38,179 nucleotides of DNA from Bdellovibrionales bacterium (GCA_014323935.1 JACOND010000012.1:1-38179), one strand, 5' to 3'. Positions 16,156 through 25,459 are shown, counted from the first letter of the stretch. Notes: generated by a model from the letters alone, not told the origin. Numbers and translations are program-made.

Positions 16156-17550
16156 ATGAAAAATAAAGGAAAAAACTTTTCTGAAAAAATGATTTTAGAA
16201 ACCTATACTCCCCTTCATATTGGATCAGGAGAAGAGCTTAAAGAAGATGTTGATTTCATAAAAGAAAATAATAGTTATTTTGTCGTAGATATTCAAAAAA
16301 CTTTAGATTCTATACAATCAGAAGATAGACAGTTAAATAAATATTTTGATACAGCTCAACTAACTGATCTGTTAAAAATTTCAGAAGAAAGACAGGGGTA
16401 TACTTTAAACCCTCTTACAGTAAACAATAGCCTCAATGGTAAAAAAGATATTAGAGAATACTTAAAAGATGTTTTTTTTAAACCTATCCTTCCTGGTACT
16501 TCTTTAAAAGGAGGAATCAGGACTGCTTTATGGAATTTAGGACTAAGGAAAAATAACAACCTGGATTATATTGGAAAAAAACTAGAAAAAGAAATTTTTG
16601 GTTCAAATCCTCAAAAAGATATTATGAGATGTTTAAAAGTGTCTGATGCTTATTTTGAAAAAGAGCATTTAGCTTTAGGAGATATTCGGATTACCAACGT
16701 TTCTAATAATAAAATCAAATGGAAGAATTTAGCTACTAAAAAAAATATAGATGAATGGGAATTAGCAAAAGGAATTTATCCTGAAGTTGTTAAAGCTGAA
16801 TCTAAAGCTGAGTTTCTCTTTTCTTGGGATGAGTTTTTACTTAATGATATTTCATGGACAGATATTAATAATAATATAAAAAACTCACTTGGAAGCTATA
16901 GCAAATTAAAAGATTTTTTAAACGACTATGCCTTAAGAATGATAGAAAATGAAATCCAATTTTTTAAGACTTATGAGTATCCCCTACCGATAGAATTTTA
17001 TGAAAAATTAAAAAGTGAAATAGAAAAAGATAAAACAAATACAGCTTGGTTAAGGCTTTCTTGGGGAAGTGTTTGGACAGGTATGACAGGGCTTACAAAT
17101 GAACTTTTAAATGAACCCTATATGAAAGATATAAAACAAAAGATCAATCAGAGAAAAAAAAATAAAAATATTGATTATCCTAAAACTAGAAGGCTTCTTG
17201 TAGACAAGGGAAACCCACAGATACCTATGGGCTGGGTTAAGTTATATCCTTCTGATGAAACAGTTAGAAACCCTTATAGAAAAGCTTTAAAAACAAACTC
17301 AAAAATTTCTAACTCCAGTTTTTCATCTATTTTAAGTAAAGCGATTCAGGAGATTAAGAGTAAAAACAATATCCCCACAACTGAGGAGGTTTTTAAAGGG
17401 AAATCTTTAGCAGACTATTATCAAAATATAAAGGACCTAGAACAGAAAAAGAAAGTCCAAGAAGAGATAAAAAAATACTGGATAGAAAAAGAATGGTGGG
17501 ATAATCCATCTAGAAACCAAAAAAAACTAAAAGCTATTTATGAATACTAG
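16156..17550 (+). CDS. csm5: Csm5, RAMP subunit at the crRNA 3' end
   Basis: 464 aa from ATG 16156. 'LETYTPLHIGSGEEL' at the start, 'FKPILPGTSLKGGIRTAL' (about 113-130) and the later 'GWVKLYP' are Csm5-like. I chose 16156 because AAAGGAAGG lies just upstream and the csm4 stop is directly adjacent. An ATG at 16111 is in frame but lies inside csm4 with a poorer site and adds a non-conserved stretch. Csm5 is needed for crRNA 3' maturation in characterised III-A systems. The end overlaps the cas6-like start by 11 bases. Confidence 0.93.
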   Translation: MKNKGKNFSEKMILETYTPLHIGSGEELKEDVDFIKENNSYFVVDIQKTLDSIQSEDRQLNKYFDTAQLTDLLKISEERQGYTLNPLTVNNSLNGKKDIREYLKDVFFKPILPGTSLKGGIRTALWNLGLRKNNNLDYIGKKLEKEIFGSNPQKDIMRCLKVSDAYFEKEHLALGDIRITNVSNNKIKWKNLATKKNIDEWELAKGIYPEVVKAESKAEFLFSWDEFLLNDISWTDINNNIKNSLGSYSKLKDFLNDYALRMIENEIQFFKTYEYPLPIEFYEKLKSEIEKDKTNTAWLRLSWGSVWTGMTGLTNELLNEPYMKDIKQKINQRKKNKNIDYPKTRRLLVDKGNPQIPMGWVKLYPSDETVRNPYRKALKTNSKISNSSFSSILSKAIQEIKSKNNIPTTEEVFKGKSLADYYQNIKDLEQKKKVQEEIKKYWIEKEWWDNPSRNQKKLKAIYEY

Positions 17551-18298
17551 GAATCAAAAAATAACAACCGCTTATTTTGTTCTTTTAGACATTCCAAAAA
17601 TATCCTCTAAAAATACATTAAAAGCAGGAGAGAATCTAAGATCTTCTTTAATGGGCTTAGCCAAACAGCTTTCAGGAAAACAATTTATTCCTAGTGAAAT
17701 ATCAGGACATAATTTAAGCCCTAATAACAAACATGAGCATTTTTTTTATTTACCCATTGATTCACAAAATACCGGTTGGATTGATTCTTTTTTTATTTAC
17801 TGTAAAAAAGGATTTAGTGAGTCATCTCTTCAAACTCTAAGAAGTTTATCATGGATAAAAAATAAAAGAGGAGAAAAACAAAATTTAGTATTAGAAAATT
17901 TTGGAACTGAAAATGATTTTAAAAACCGTTTTTCTTTTTTTCAAGAATCTAAGCTATGGCAATCTCATACTCCTTACTTTCATCCTTGGTATAAAAAAAA
18001 GAATTTTTCATTATTTGATCAATTAAGAAAAGAGTGTCACTTAAGAGAATGGCCTGAGTTAAAATCAATAAAACTGATTCCTTTTATTGAAAAAAAAGAT
18101 CGACGATTTTATCCTTTTCAATTTAAAAAATTTAGATATAAAAAACATTTGTCACAGCCAGATAAAAGAGGGGGTTTTTGGAAATTAGAATTTTCTAAAC
18201 CGGTGCAAGGTCCTATTTCGCTAGGTTTTAGCTGTCATTTTGGTTTAGGCTTATTCTCAGCTCTCAAAGAAGAAAATCAAATAAAAGAGGCTTGTTAA
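17540..18298 (+). CDS. cas6: Cas6-like crRNA processing protein (Csb2-like)
   Basis: 252 aa. 'LSGKQFIPSEISGHN' and 'KHEHFFYLPID' followed by 'GWIDSFFIYCKKGFSESSL' resemble the Cas6-like domain of Csb2 (GSU0054) proteins of type I-G/I-U, with candidate catalytic His in H-x-H. The C-terminus 'GPISLGFSCHFGLGLF' is the glycine-rich RAMP loop of the Cas6 superfamily. It is shorter than full Csb2. It should cut the repeat hairpin of pre-crRNA. The locus has no other Cas6. The start overlaps csm5, suggesting coupled translation. Confidence 0.75.
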   Translation: MNTRNQKITTAYFVLLDIPKISSKNTLKAGENLRSSLMGLAKQLSGKQFIPSEISGHNLSPNNKHEHFFYLPIDSQNTGWIDSFFIYCKKGFSESSLQTLRSLSWIKNKRGEKQNLVLENFGTENDFKNRFSFFQESKLWQSHTPYFHPWYKKKNFSLFDQLRKECHLREWPELKSIKLIPFIEKKDRRFYPFQFKKFRYKKHLSQPDKRGGFWKLEFSKPVQGPISLGFSCHFGLGLFSALKEENQIKEAC

Positions 18299-18313
18299 AA
18301 ATAGGAAAACAAA

Positions 18314-19651
18314 ATGTATAACTATCAGCTTATTATTACAGTAGGAACAAGCCCTGAACCGATTAAAAAAAGCATTGAGCAAATCAAACCTAAAAAAATT
18401 ATTTTTATAGCGTCTAAGAAATCTGAAGATATTTTTTTAGAAAACCTAAATAAAGAAGAAAGTAAAATGAATATAGAACAACGATATAATAGACAATGGA
18501 TTACTTTAGAAGACTTTCACAATATACAAAAAATAACTGAAAAAATTATACAAGAAGTCAAAATAGAGCATAATAACTGGATTAAACATGGAGAAAATTA
18601 TTTATCTGTCTTAGATTTTACAGGAGGGACTAAAGCCATGGTTGCTGCCTTGACTTTATGTGCTTATAATTGGAAACAGTATGAATTCAGATATACATCA
18701 GTAAAAACAGAGCAAAAAGTAAGTGTTATACCAGGAACTGAAAAAATTATAAAAGTTGATAATCCTTTAGAGATATATGGTTATCAAGTTATAGAAGAGG
18801 CAATTTTATTATTTAATTCTTACAGTTACTCAGAAGCTCATGAAAAAATATTAAACTTTATAGAAAATAATAAAAACAATCCAGACAAAAAAAAGAGTGA
18901 GCTTTTTGTAATTAAAGAGTACTTTGATTTTTTTAAAAAATGGGATAATTTTAATCATAAAGATGCTCAAAAAAAAATAGGTCATTTGGAGGGTAAATTA
19001 AATGATCTGAAAGCAGGTTTTCGTCCTTTTATAAATTCAGAGTTTAAAAAAAATATTGAAGGAAATATTAAAGACTTCAGTGATTATTTTAATAAAATGA
19101 TAAATAATAAAAATGAAGTTAAAAACTCTCCTTATTTGATAGCAGATTTAATTGCAAATGCTTATAGAAAATCAAAGCAGGGAAAATATGATGATGCTAT
19201 CGCTAGACTTTATAGATCGTTTGAGGCTATGGCTCAGTATCAACTATTAGAAAAATATCAAATAGATACGAGTAAGGTAGATGATGAACAATTAATACCG
19301 GAGTTAAAAAAGAAGTATGAGAAAAACAAAAAAGATATAAAATTAGGTCTGCAAGAAAGTTTTTTATTATTAAAAGATAAAAAAGATGTTTTAGGAGAAT
19401 ATTTTTATGAACTAAAACTTCACACAGAAATTTCACCTCTTTCTCTAAGAAATAAATCTATTTTAGCTCATGGTTTTGAGTCAATGAAAGAAAAAAATTT
19501 TAACCAGTTGTTAGATGTAAACTTAAAACTATTTAAGCATCTTCAAAAAGAAAAAAAGATTTTTAATATGTCAGATAATAAAGACCTTAAAGAAGAATTT
19601 AAAAAACTAGAAGAAGAAGGAAAAGCTCCTTTTTTTCCAAAGTTAAATTAG
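18314..19651 (+). CDS. CARF-HEPN ribonuclease, TIGR02710-like (Csm6/Csx1 class)
   Basis: 445 aa. The N-terminal CARF domain starts 'LIITVGTSPEPIKKSI' and has 'LDFTGGTKAMVAAL' (about residues 101-114), the nucleotide-binding DxTGGTK motif of TIGR02710 proteins. The C-terminal helical part ('DDAIARLYRSFEAMAQYQLL') ends in 'LRNKSILAHGF', a HEPN-type R-x6-H (Arg379, His386). Cyclic oligoadenylate from Cas10 should bind CARF and switch on RNA cleavage. A good AGGA ribosome site is 7 bases before the ATG. Which ring size it senses and whether it degrades the ligand cannot be read from the sequence. Confidence 0.88.
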   Translation: MYNYQLIITVGTSPEPIKKSIEQIKPKKIIFIASKKSEDIFLENLNKEESKMNIEQRYNRQWITLEDFHNIQKITEKIIQEVKIEHNNWIKHGENYLSVLDFTGGTKAMVAALTLCAYNWKQYEFRYTSVKTEQKVSVIPGTEKIIKVDNPLEIYGYQVIEEAILLFNSYSYSEAHEKILNFIENNKNNPDKKKSELFVIKEYFDFFKKWDNFNHKDAQKKIGHLEGKLNDLKAGFRPFINSEFKKNIEGNIKDFSDYFNKMINNKNEVKNSPYLIADLIANAYRKSKQGKYDDAIARLYRSFEAMAQYQLLEKYQIDTSKVDDEQLIPELKKKYEKNKKDIKLGLQESFLLLKDKKDVLGEYFYELKLHTEISPLSLRNKSILAHGFESMKEKNFNQLLDVNLKLFKHLQKEKKIFNMSDNKDLKEEFKKLEEEGKAPFFPKLN

Positions 19652-19696
19652 CTTAGACTTAAATTTAATTAAAAAAGGATTTTTTAAAGACAAATT

Positions 19697-21412
19697 ATGG
19701 AAGAAAAAGAAAAAAGATCTATTCCTATTCAATTAGATTTGTTACCAAAAAAAGAAGATATCCTTATTCCCGCAAGCTCAATTAATGCCAGTCAGTATTG
19801 TAGAAGGTTAGCTTATTTGCAATTTATTCATCAAGAAAGAAAAGAGACCTCAGATACTATAAAAGGAAAAAGAGTCCATAATCGAGTTGATAAATCAAAT
19901 TCTCTTTTACCTTCTCCTGAGGAGTTGATTGATAATAATAAAAAGATACAATCTCGCTCTGTGACTTTGTCTTCTGAAAGACTCAATCTTATTTCAAGGA
20001 TGGATTTATTAGAATCAGAAAATGGCTTTATTGTTCCTATAGAGTATAAAAAAGGATCTCTTCCTAGAAATAGAGAAAGTGAGGAACTCTTACCTGAAGA
20101 AGCTCAACTTGCAACTCAAGCTTTAATTTTAAAAGATAATGGTTACCTTTGTGAAAAAGGAATGATTTATTATGCAGAAAGTGAAAAGAGAGTCATTGTA
20201 AATTTTAATAAAGATTTATTTGAAAAAACAAAAAAAATCATTGATCAATTTAAAGAAGATATTAAAAGCTCATCTTCCCCGAAACCTCTGAAAGACAGTG
20301 CAAAATGTCCTCGTTGTTCTTTAGTTGAGATCTGTTTGCCAGATGAATTTCATTATATAGAACAACAAAAAACAAAAAAGATAAGACCTATTTCTTTAAA
20401 ATCTGAGTCTAAGTTTCCTGTTTATGTACAAGCTTATAGAGGGCAAATTTCTAAAAAAGGGTATCGCTTAGAAATTAAAACCGATGAAGAAGAGATAAAA
20501 TCTGTTCCTATTATGGATATCTCTCAATTGGTTTTAATGGGTAATGTTTCTATCAGCACTCCTTGTTTACATGAACTCATGAATCGAGAAATCCCTGTTT
20601 CATGGCATTCTTACAGTGGATGGTTTTTAGGAATTTCTCAAGGGATTGGTCATAAAAACTCTTCTTTAAGAGAAGCACAATATAGAAAATCTTTTGACAA
20701 AGATTTTTGTTTAAAATTTGCAAAGAGTCTTGTGAAAGCTAAAATCTACAATTGCCGTACTCTTATTAGAAGAAATTGGCGAGGAACACATAAACCAGAA
20801 AATCTTCTCATGATTTTAAAAAAATATGCAGAAAAAACAAACCTGGCAAAAAACATACAAGAGCTTTTAGGGATAGAAGGTTATTCGGCACATGAATATT
20901 TTCAATCCTTTCATTTAATGATTAAAAATAAAGAAAGCTATCCTTTTCATTTTACTAAGAGGAGTCGACGTCCCCCTGAAGACCCTATCAATTTAATGTT
21001 ATCTTTTTCCTATTCTTTGTTAACAAGGCTTTGGACAGTGACCTTAAGTTCTACAGGTTTTGATGCTTTTAGAGGTTTTTACCATCAATCTAAATATGGC
21101 AGACCTGCTTTAGCTCTTGATATGATGGAGCCTTTTCGTCCTTTGATTTGTGACTCTACAGTTTTACTTGCAGTAAATAATAAAGAAATTCAAGAAAAAG
21201 ATTTTATATACAATGCTGGAAAAGTAGGATGGAAGCCTGAAGGTAAAAAAAAATTCATATCTGTTTTTGAAAGACGTCTAAGTCAAAAAATAAAACATCC
21301 TGTTTTTAAGTATGAAGTGAGTTATAGGCAGTTATTAGAAGCACAATCTAGATTGTTAGTTCGGTATCTTTTTGATGAAATAAAAGAGTACCCTCATATT
21401 ATAACGAGATAA
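19697..21412 (+). CDS. cas4-cas1: Cas4-Cas1 fusion, spacer acquisition
   Basis: 571 aa. Residues about 18-220 are Cas4: 'INASQYCRRLAYLQF' with the first cluster Cys, 'KGKRVHNRVD', 'ISRMDLLES', 'PIEYKKG' (RecB-type D...ExK) and 'CPRCSLVEIC' with the other Cys. Residues about 235-571 are Cas1: 'LVLMGNVSISTPCLHELM', 'IEGYSAHEYF' (catalytic Glu), 'GFYHQSKYGRPALALDMMEPFRP' (His and acidic residues). The fusion is characteristic of type I-G (I-U) adaptation modules and is unusual beside III-A effector genes. Cas4 trims and orients prespacers for Cas1-Cas2. Same operon; cas2 starts 3 bases after the stop. Confidence 0.95.
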   Translation: MEEKEKRSIPIQLDLLPKKEDILIPASSINASQYCRRLAYLQFIHQERKETSDTIKGKRVHNRVDKSNSLLPSPEELIDNNKKIQSRSVTLSSERLNLISRMDLLESENGFIVPIEYKKGSLPRNRESEELLPEEAQLATQALILKDNGYLCEKGMIYYAESEKRVIVNFNKDLFEKTKKIIDQFKEDIKSSSSPKPLKDSAKCPRCSLVEICLPDEFHYIEQQKTKKIRPISLKSESKFPVYVQAYRGQISKKGYRLEIKTDEEEIKSVPIMDISQLVLMGNVSISTPCLHELMNREIPVSWHSYSGWFLGISQGIGHKNSSLREAQYRKSFDKDFCLKFAKSLVKAKIYNCRTLIRRNWRGTHKPENLLMILKKYAEKTNLAKNIQELLGIEGYSAHEYFQSFHLMIKNKESYPFHFTKRSRRPPEDPINLMLSFSYSLLTRLWTVTLSSTGFDAFRGFYHQSKYGRPALALDMMEPFRPLICDSTVLLAVNNKEIQEKDFIYNAGKVGWKPEGKKKFISVFERRLSQKIKHPVFKYEVSYRQLLEAQSRLLVRYLFDEIKEYPHIITR

Positions 21413-21415
21413 ACC

Positions 21416-21709
21416 ATGAAAGAAGAAAAATTATTTATTGTTTCTTATGATATTACAGATCCAAAAAGATGGAGGAAAATATTTAAAATACTAAATGGAT
21501 ATGGAAATTGGTTACAGTTATCTGTTTTTCAGTGTCAAATGAATGAATTAAAAAAAGAAAAATTAGTTTCAGAATTAGATACTATTATAGATAAATCTAA
21601 AGATCAGATTCTATTTATTGATGTAGGATTGAAAAATAAAGTAAAAACAAAAGTGATGAGTATAGGTAAGAAATTTCAAATGATTGAGAAAAAGCCAATG
21701 ATTTTTTAA
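21416..21709 (+). CDS. cas2: Cas2, spacer integration partner
   Basis: 97 aa, usual length. 'FIVSYDITDPKRWRKIFKIL' (the conserved Asp after Y) and 'GNWLQLSVFQCQM' are typical. It dimerises and bridges two Cas1 dimers. It is the last gene of the cas operon, and the array leader begins just after it. Confidence 0.96.
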   Translation: MKEEKLFIVSYDITDPKRWRKIFKILNGYGNWLQLSVFQCQMNELKKEKLVSELDTIIDKSKDQILFIDVGLKNKVKTKVMSIGKKFQMIEKKPMIF

Positions 21710-21803
21710 AATGATAAATAAGCGAGGACTTGAGCTGTGTTTTACAATTTAGTAAGTTCTCGAATTTGCTTTTGTTCTTTGACAATTGAATAAAAAAATA
21801 AGA

Positions 21804-21832
21804 TTGACTTTTCAAAAATAAAAACTTATAAT
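21804..21832 (+). promoter_or_regulatory. CRISPR leader promoter
   Basis: TTGACT (21804-21809) and TATAAT (21827-21832) at exactly 17 bp, about 70 bp before the first repeat. It directs transcription along the + strand, fixing the array orientation and identifying 21710-21902 as leader. An imperfect hairpin (CGAGGACTT ... AAGTTCTCG, 21723-21762) precedes it and may end the cas transcript. Confidence 0.8.
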
Positions 21833-21902
21833 ACTAAAAATACAAGACTACTCGAAAATCAAAGATTAAATTTTTGATTTTATTAACATGTTAAAAGTTA
21901 CT

Positions 21903-23389
21903 ATTTTCCCTAACAGAAAGTTAGGGCCTCATTGCGACAAGAAGTGAAAAAGATCTTTATTTTTATTTCTTTTTATTTTCCCTAACAGAAAGTTAGGGCC
22001 TCATTGCGACCTCGAAGCAAAGTTCTCTTGTTACTACAATGAAGTATTTTCCCTAACAGAAAGTTAGGGCCTCATTGCGACGAAAAATTATTCACAATAT
22101 TCCTTTAATTCAGAAGCTATTTTCCCTAACAGAAAGTTAGGGCCTCATTGCGACTTTGGAATTTTGACTTGCTCCAAAAAAAAGTAAAACGAATTTTCCC
22201 TAACAGAAAGTTAGGGCCTCATTGCGACACTAAATCAGAAGTTTTATTTTCCAAAGAATTTATTATTTTCCCTAACAGAAAGTTAGGGCCTCATTGCGAC
22301 ATCTCTTAATCAAAGAGGAATAAGAAGTTTAGATTATTTTCCCTAACAGAAAGTTAGGGCCTCATTGCGACTCGCTTCAATCAGCTTCTTACATTGAATA
22401 TCAAGAAAATTTTCCCTAACAGAAAGTTAGGGCCTCATTGCGACTTATTTCCGTTTGTTGTTTCGTTTTTTTTATTCATATTTTCCCTAACAGAAAGTTA
22501 GGGCCTCATTGCGACTATCGTGCTTTTTGAAGATATGAAAAATCCATCTTCATTTTCCCTAACAGAAAGTTAGGGCCTCATTGCGACTAATTATTATAAG
22601 TAGAAGAATTTTCACTTCCAAATTTTCCCTAACAGAAAGTTAGGGCCTCATTGCGACAAGGAGAAAAAACACTATTGCTTCATGACGCAATAGATTTTCC
22701 CTAACAGAAAGTTAGGGCCTCATTGCGACATGGAAGAACTTGAACCTGTTCTTGGCCAAGTCGCAGGACATTTTCCCTAACAGAAAGTTAGGGCCTCATT
22801 GCGACTTGGACTACCGCCCTCCAAAGATTAGGGCTTTTTGTATTTTCCCTAACAGAAAGTTAGGGCCTCATTGCGACAGTGGTTGTGCAGTAGTTGTGTA
22901 ATGTGTGCATTTAAATTTTCCCTAACAGAAAGTTAGGGCCTCATTGCGACTGATTTCTCTGATTTAAGATCTCGCATACATGGTAAATTTTCCCTAACAG
23001 AAAGTTAGGGCCTCATTGCGACTCTTTTACAATTTTAAATTGTAACAAGATTTCATTTTATTTTCCCTAACAGAAAGTTAGGGCCTCATTGCGACGCCAA
23101 GTGGTCTTTAGGACTATCAAAATGTCTTGAAGGATTTTCCCTAACAGAAAGTTAGGGCCTCATTGCGACATTTGATCTCTGGATACTTTTAAGCCTAATT
23201 GAAAATCATTTTCCCTAACAGAAAGTTAGGGCCTCATTGCGACATTTTTTTATCAAGTTCATAAAAAAATACTCTTGAAATATTTTCCCTAACAGAAAGT
23301 TAGGGCCTCATTGCGACTTTTTAACAACTTTCAATACTTCGTTTTTCATCGAAATTTTCCCTAACAGAAAGTTAGGGCCTCATTGCGAC
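21903..23389 (+). CRISPR. CRISPR array, 21 repeats of 36 bp, 20 spacers
   Basis: Repeats start at 21903, 21975, 22046, 22119, 22193, 22265, 22336, 22409, 22480, 22552, 22622, 22694, 22770, 22842, 22915, 22987, 23060, 23134, 23208, 23282 and 23354. Each begins ATTTTC, holds the 7-bp stem CCCTAAC-AGAAA-GTTAGGG, and ends CATTGCGAC, so the expected 8-nt crRNA tag is ATTGCGAC. All 21 copies look identical, including the last. Spacers are 34-40 bp and all differ. The leader with its promoter is on the cas2 side. Confidence 0.99.
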
Positions 23390-23410
23390 CTTGTTTAAAA
23401 AAAAGAAATA

Positions 23411-23551
23411 ATGAAATATATATTTATTTTAATATTATATTTAAGTATGCAAGTATATGTATACGTATTAAATGATGAGGAATTATTGAAGCATGTTCTT
23501 TACTTCCAAGAAGAATTAAAAGAAGGTGAATTTGATGTTACCATTTGGTAA
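23411..23551 (+). CDS. Possible small ORF after the array (46 aa)
   Basis: ATG 23411 starts 22 bases after the last repeat. The N-terminus MKYIFILILYLSMQ is hydrophobic and signal-like; the rest is acidic ('DEELLKHVLYFQEELKEGEF'). The ribosome site is weak and there is no recognised family. It would be transcribed from the array or from a spacer-borne promoter. Confidence 0.3.
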   Translation: MKYIFILILYLSMQVYVYVLNDEELLKHVLYFQEELKEGEFDVTIW

Positions 23552-23879
23552 TTATTAATTACACCTTTTACTTGTGTTTATTAGGGATTAGCCTACGGAA
23601 TGACTTTTCTCCCTGAGCCAGTTGAATTTAGACAGAGATTAACATTAGAAAACTAATAAAATATGGATTAATCTCTGAAAAAAATTATGAATAATATTTA
23701 AATAGATACAACAATCATGATAAAAAAGTTAATTGGTTAGACGCAAACGAAAACGTCATTTGTTTTAATTGCAGTATTGGATTAAGAAAGGGATTTTAAT
23801 GTCATTAGAATTGCAGTTATTTTTTTTGTAGTTTTAATTCTTTTTGGAAAAAGAAAAGTTAAAAAAATAGAGTATGCTT
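23552..23879 (+). other. Decayed stretch between array and degenerate repeat
   Basis: A broken + strand frame reads 'NIRKLIKYGLISEKNYE', a stop, then 'NWLDANENVICFNCSIGLRKGF', which has protein-like composition with a CxxC-like pair but no recognised family. It is probably a gene remnant. Nothing else is seen. Confidence 0.35.
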
Positions 23880-23914
23880 ATTTTCTCTAACAGAAAGTAG
23901 AGACTCATTATGGT
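23880..23914 (+). repeat. Degenerate CRISPR repeat beyond the array
   Basis: Same orientation as the array and about 28 of 36 positions identical: ATTTTC, then CTCTAAC-AGAAA-GTAGAG where the array has CCCTAAC-AGAAA-GTTAGGG, then CTCATT. The C-to-T and G-to-A changes in the stem compensate each other, so the hairpin is kept with one bulged base. Confidence 0.75.
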
Positions 23915-24022
23915 ATCTTTTAAGATTAGGACCTTTTATAAGGAAGAAAAACCTTTAAGTCTTTTTCTCAGATTTTCTGACCAAAGTAAAAAGCCTTTTT
24001 CTCAAATACAAAAAGATATGGA

Positions 24023-25042
24023 TTAAAAATTTTTTCGATCTTTTTGTGATTCTTGTTTTTTTAATATCTGAACACCAGTTTTTCCCCATGAGATGCCTGT
24101 TGTATTTTCGTATAATTTTACGAAAGGGCTAATTTTAAAAAAGCCATTGATTAAGATATGAGCCTCCCAAAGGAGTTCCTCAAGAGAAGGGTCAGCATAT
24201 TCGATTTTTAAACCAAATGATTTTAACTTTTTTATTGATAATGGACGAGAATGCATTAGGTGTTCCTCATAACTGGATACATATTTCACAGCTTTTTCTA
24301 TTTTTTCATCAAGGTCTTTTTCTTCATTTTTTTCAAACATATATTGTTTAAGCCAGCTAGAAATTAAAACCTCAGATAATTTTTCTGAGTCTTCACACAT
24401 TTCTAATAACTCTAAAGAAATACTTTTTTCAATAAGGGGAATGTAAGCAGGAAGAGTTTTAGGACCTTCTTTAGAGATTTTTTCTTTTATTTTTTCAAAA
24501 CCCTTCTTTATTACCCTTGCAGGAATATCTTTAAATTGAGGGTCAATAGGGGTTAAAACAGCACTAGGGTGCAAAATGATATTGTTTCCTGAAAGAGCTA
24601 ACATCGTTGCCGCTGAGTAAGCAGAATGTGGGATTAGGAAATCAACCTGTTTAAAATGACGACGTAACAACCCTACAAGCCGTTCTGTAGCATCTGATTT
24701 GCCACCAGGACTTTGTAAAAGTACATCAACAGAGTCACTATTTTTTACTTTTACAGAGTTTATTAAATCCGTAAAACCGTCTATATCTGGGAGATCAATA
24801 AAATTTTGAGAATTTGGAGAAACATTTTCCAAAAATTTTGTTGCATAGACTAATAAAGGTCGACCACGAATGTCTTCAATATCTTTGTAACAATTTTCAC
24901 GTAATGTTAACAAACTAACTGTATTATTTGGTTTTCGTATAAAAGTATAGAAATCTTGGGTGCTTTTAAATTTTATACGATTCTGTTGTGAGGGCGATGG
25001 CATTGTGATTGATCTCGCAGTTTTCTGTTGAATTAAAATCAT
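24023..25042 (-). CDS. SDH_sah-type serine protease (ClpP/SppA fold)
   Basis: 339 aa. 'VDVLLQSPGGKSDATERLVGL' and 'FLIPHSAYSAATMLALSG' (candidate nucleophile Ser in the AYSAATM helix), followed by 'LHPSAVLTPIDPQ', match the serine dehydrogenase proteinase group of the ClpP/crotonase fold. No signal peptide or membrane segment is seen, so it is probably cytosolic. The start is uncertain: ATG 25042 (overlapping the small upstream gene by 77 bases, with AAAGAAAG upstream) or ATG 25003. It is convergent with the CRISPR array. The substrate is unknown. Proteases are known partners of some type III systems, but this family is not one I know to be such. Confidence 0.7.
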   Translation of the reverse strand: MILIQQKTARSITMPSPSQQNRIKFKSTQDFYTFIRKPNNTVSLLTLRENCYKDIEDIRGRPLLVYATKFLENVSPNSQNFIDLPDIDGFTDLINSVKVKNSDSVDVLLQSPGGKSDATERLVGLLRRHFKQVDFLIPHSAYSAATMLALSGNNIILHPSAVLTPIDPQFKDIPARVIKKGFEKIKEKISKEGPKTLPAYIPLIEKSISLELLEMCEDSEKLSEVLISSWLKQYMFEKNEEKDLDEKIEKAVKYVSSYEEHLMHSRPLSIKKLKSFGLKIEYADPSLEELLWEAHILINGFFKISPFVKLYENTTGISWGKTGVQILKKQESQKDRKNF

Positions 25043-25214
25043 AACTGTATACTTTCTTTTTGTCCAAAGCAGTAGCTACTTTCTCTAAAATATCTTTTGT
25101 TTCTTTTAATAAGTTGTCTGTTTCTTTGTATAATTCTAGCATTTCTTGATCGCAGTCCAGAACAGATTTAGGGAACACTTGTTCCGTCACAGATTTTGAT
25201 TTTACCTTTTTCAT
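24966..25214 (-). CDS. Small coiled-coil protein upstream of the protease (82 aa)
   Basis: Starts ATG 25214 and overlaps the protease start. 'LDCDQEMLELYKETDNLLKETKDILEKVATALDKKK' (residues about 19-54) has a heptad-like pattern, with a Lys-rich N-terminus. No family is recognised. The overlap implies co-translation, so it may be an adaptor, inhibitor or substrate of the protease. Confidence 0.55.
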   Translation of the reverse strand: MKKVKSKSVTEQVFPKSVLDCDQEMLELYKETDNLLKETKDILEKVATALDKKKVYSYDFNSTENCEINHNAIALTTESYKI

Positions 25215-25459
25215 ACTATCAATACTTTAGGCTTTTAAAGGTAAATGACACTAAGTATAAAGTCAAGAAAAAAGTTTTTTATAACAGAGAATTTAAGTGT
25301 TTCTATTTTAATAAAAATCTTCTAAAATCCAATAACTTGAATTCATATGACACTTATTGTGTTTAAATTTATATTTTTAGAACCATCAATTATCTTAAAT
25401 TTCTATTTGTATTTCTATTTTTTGTTACCAAATTTTTAATACTTATCAGGATTATCACG

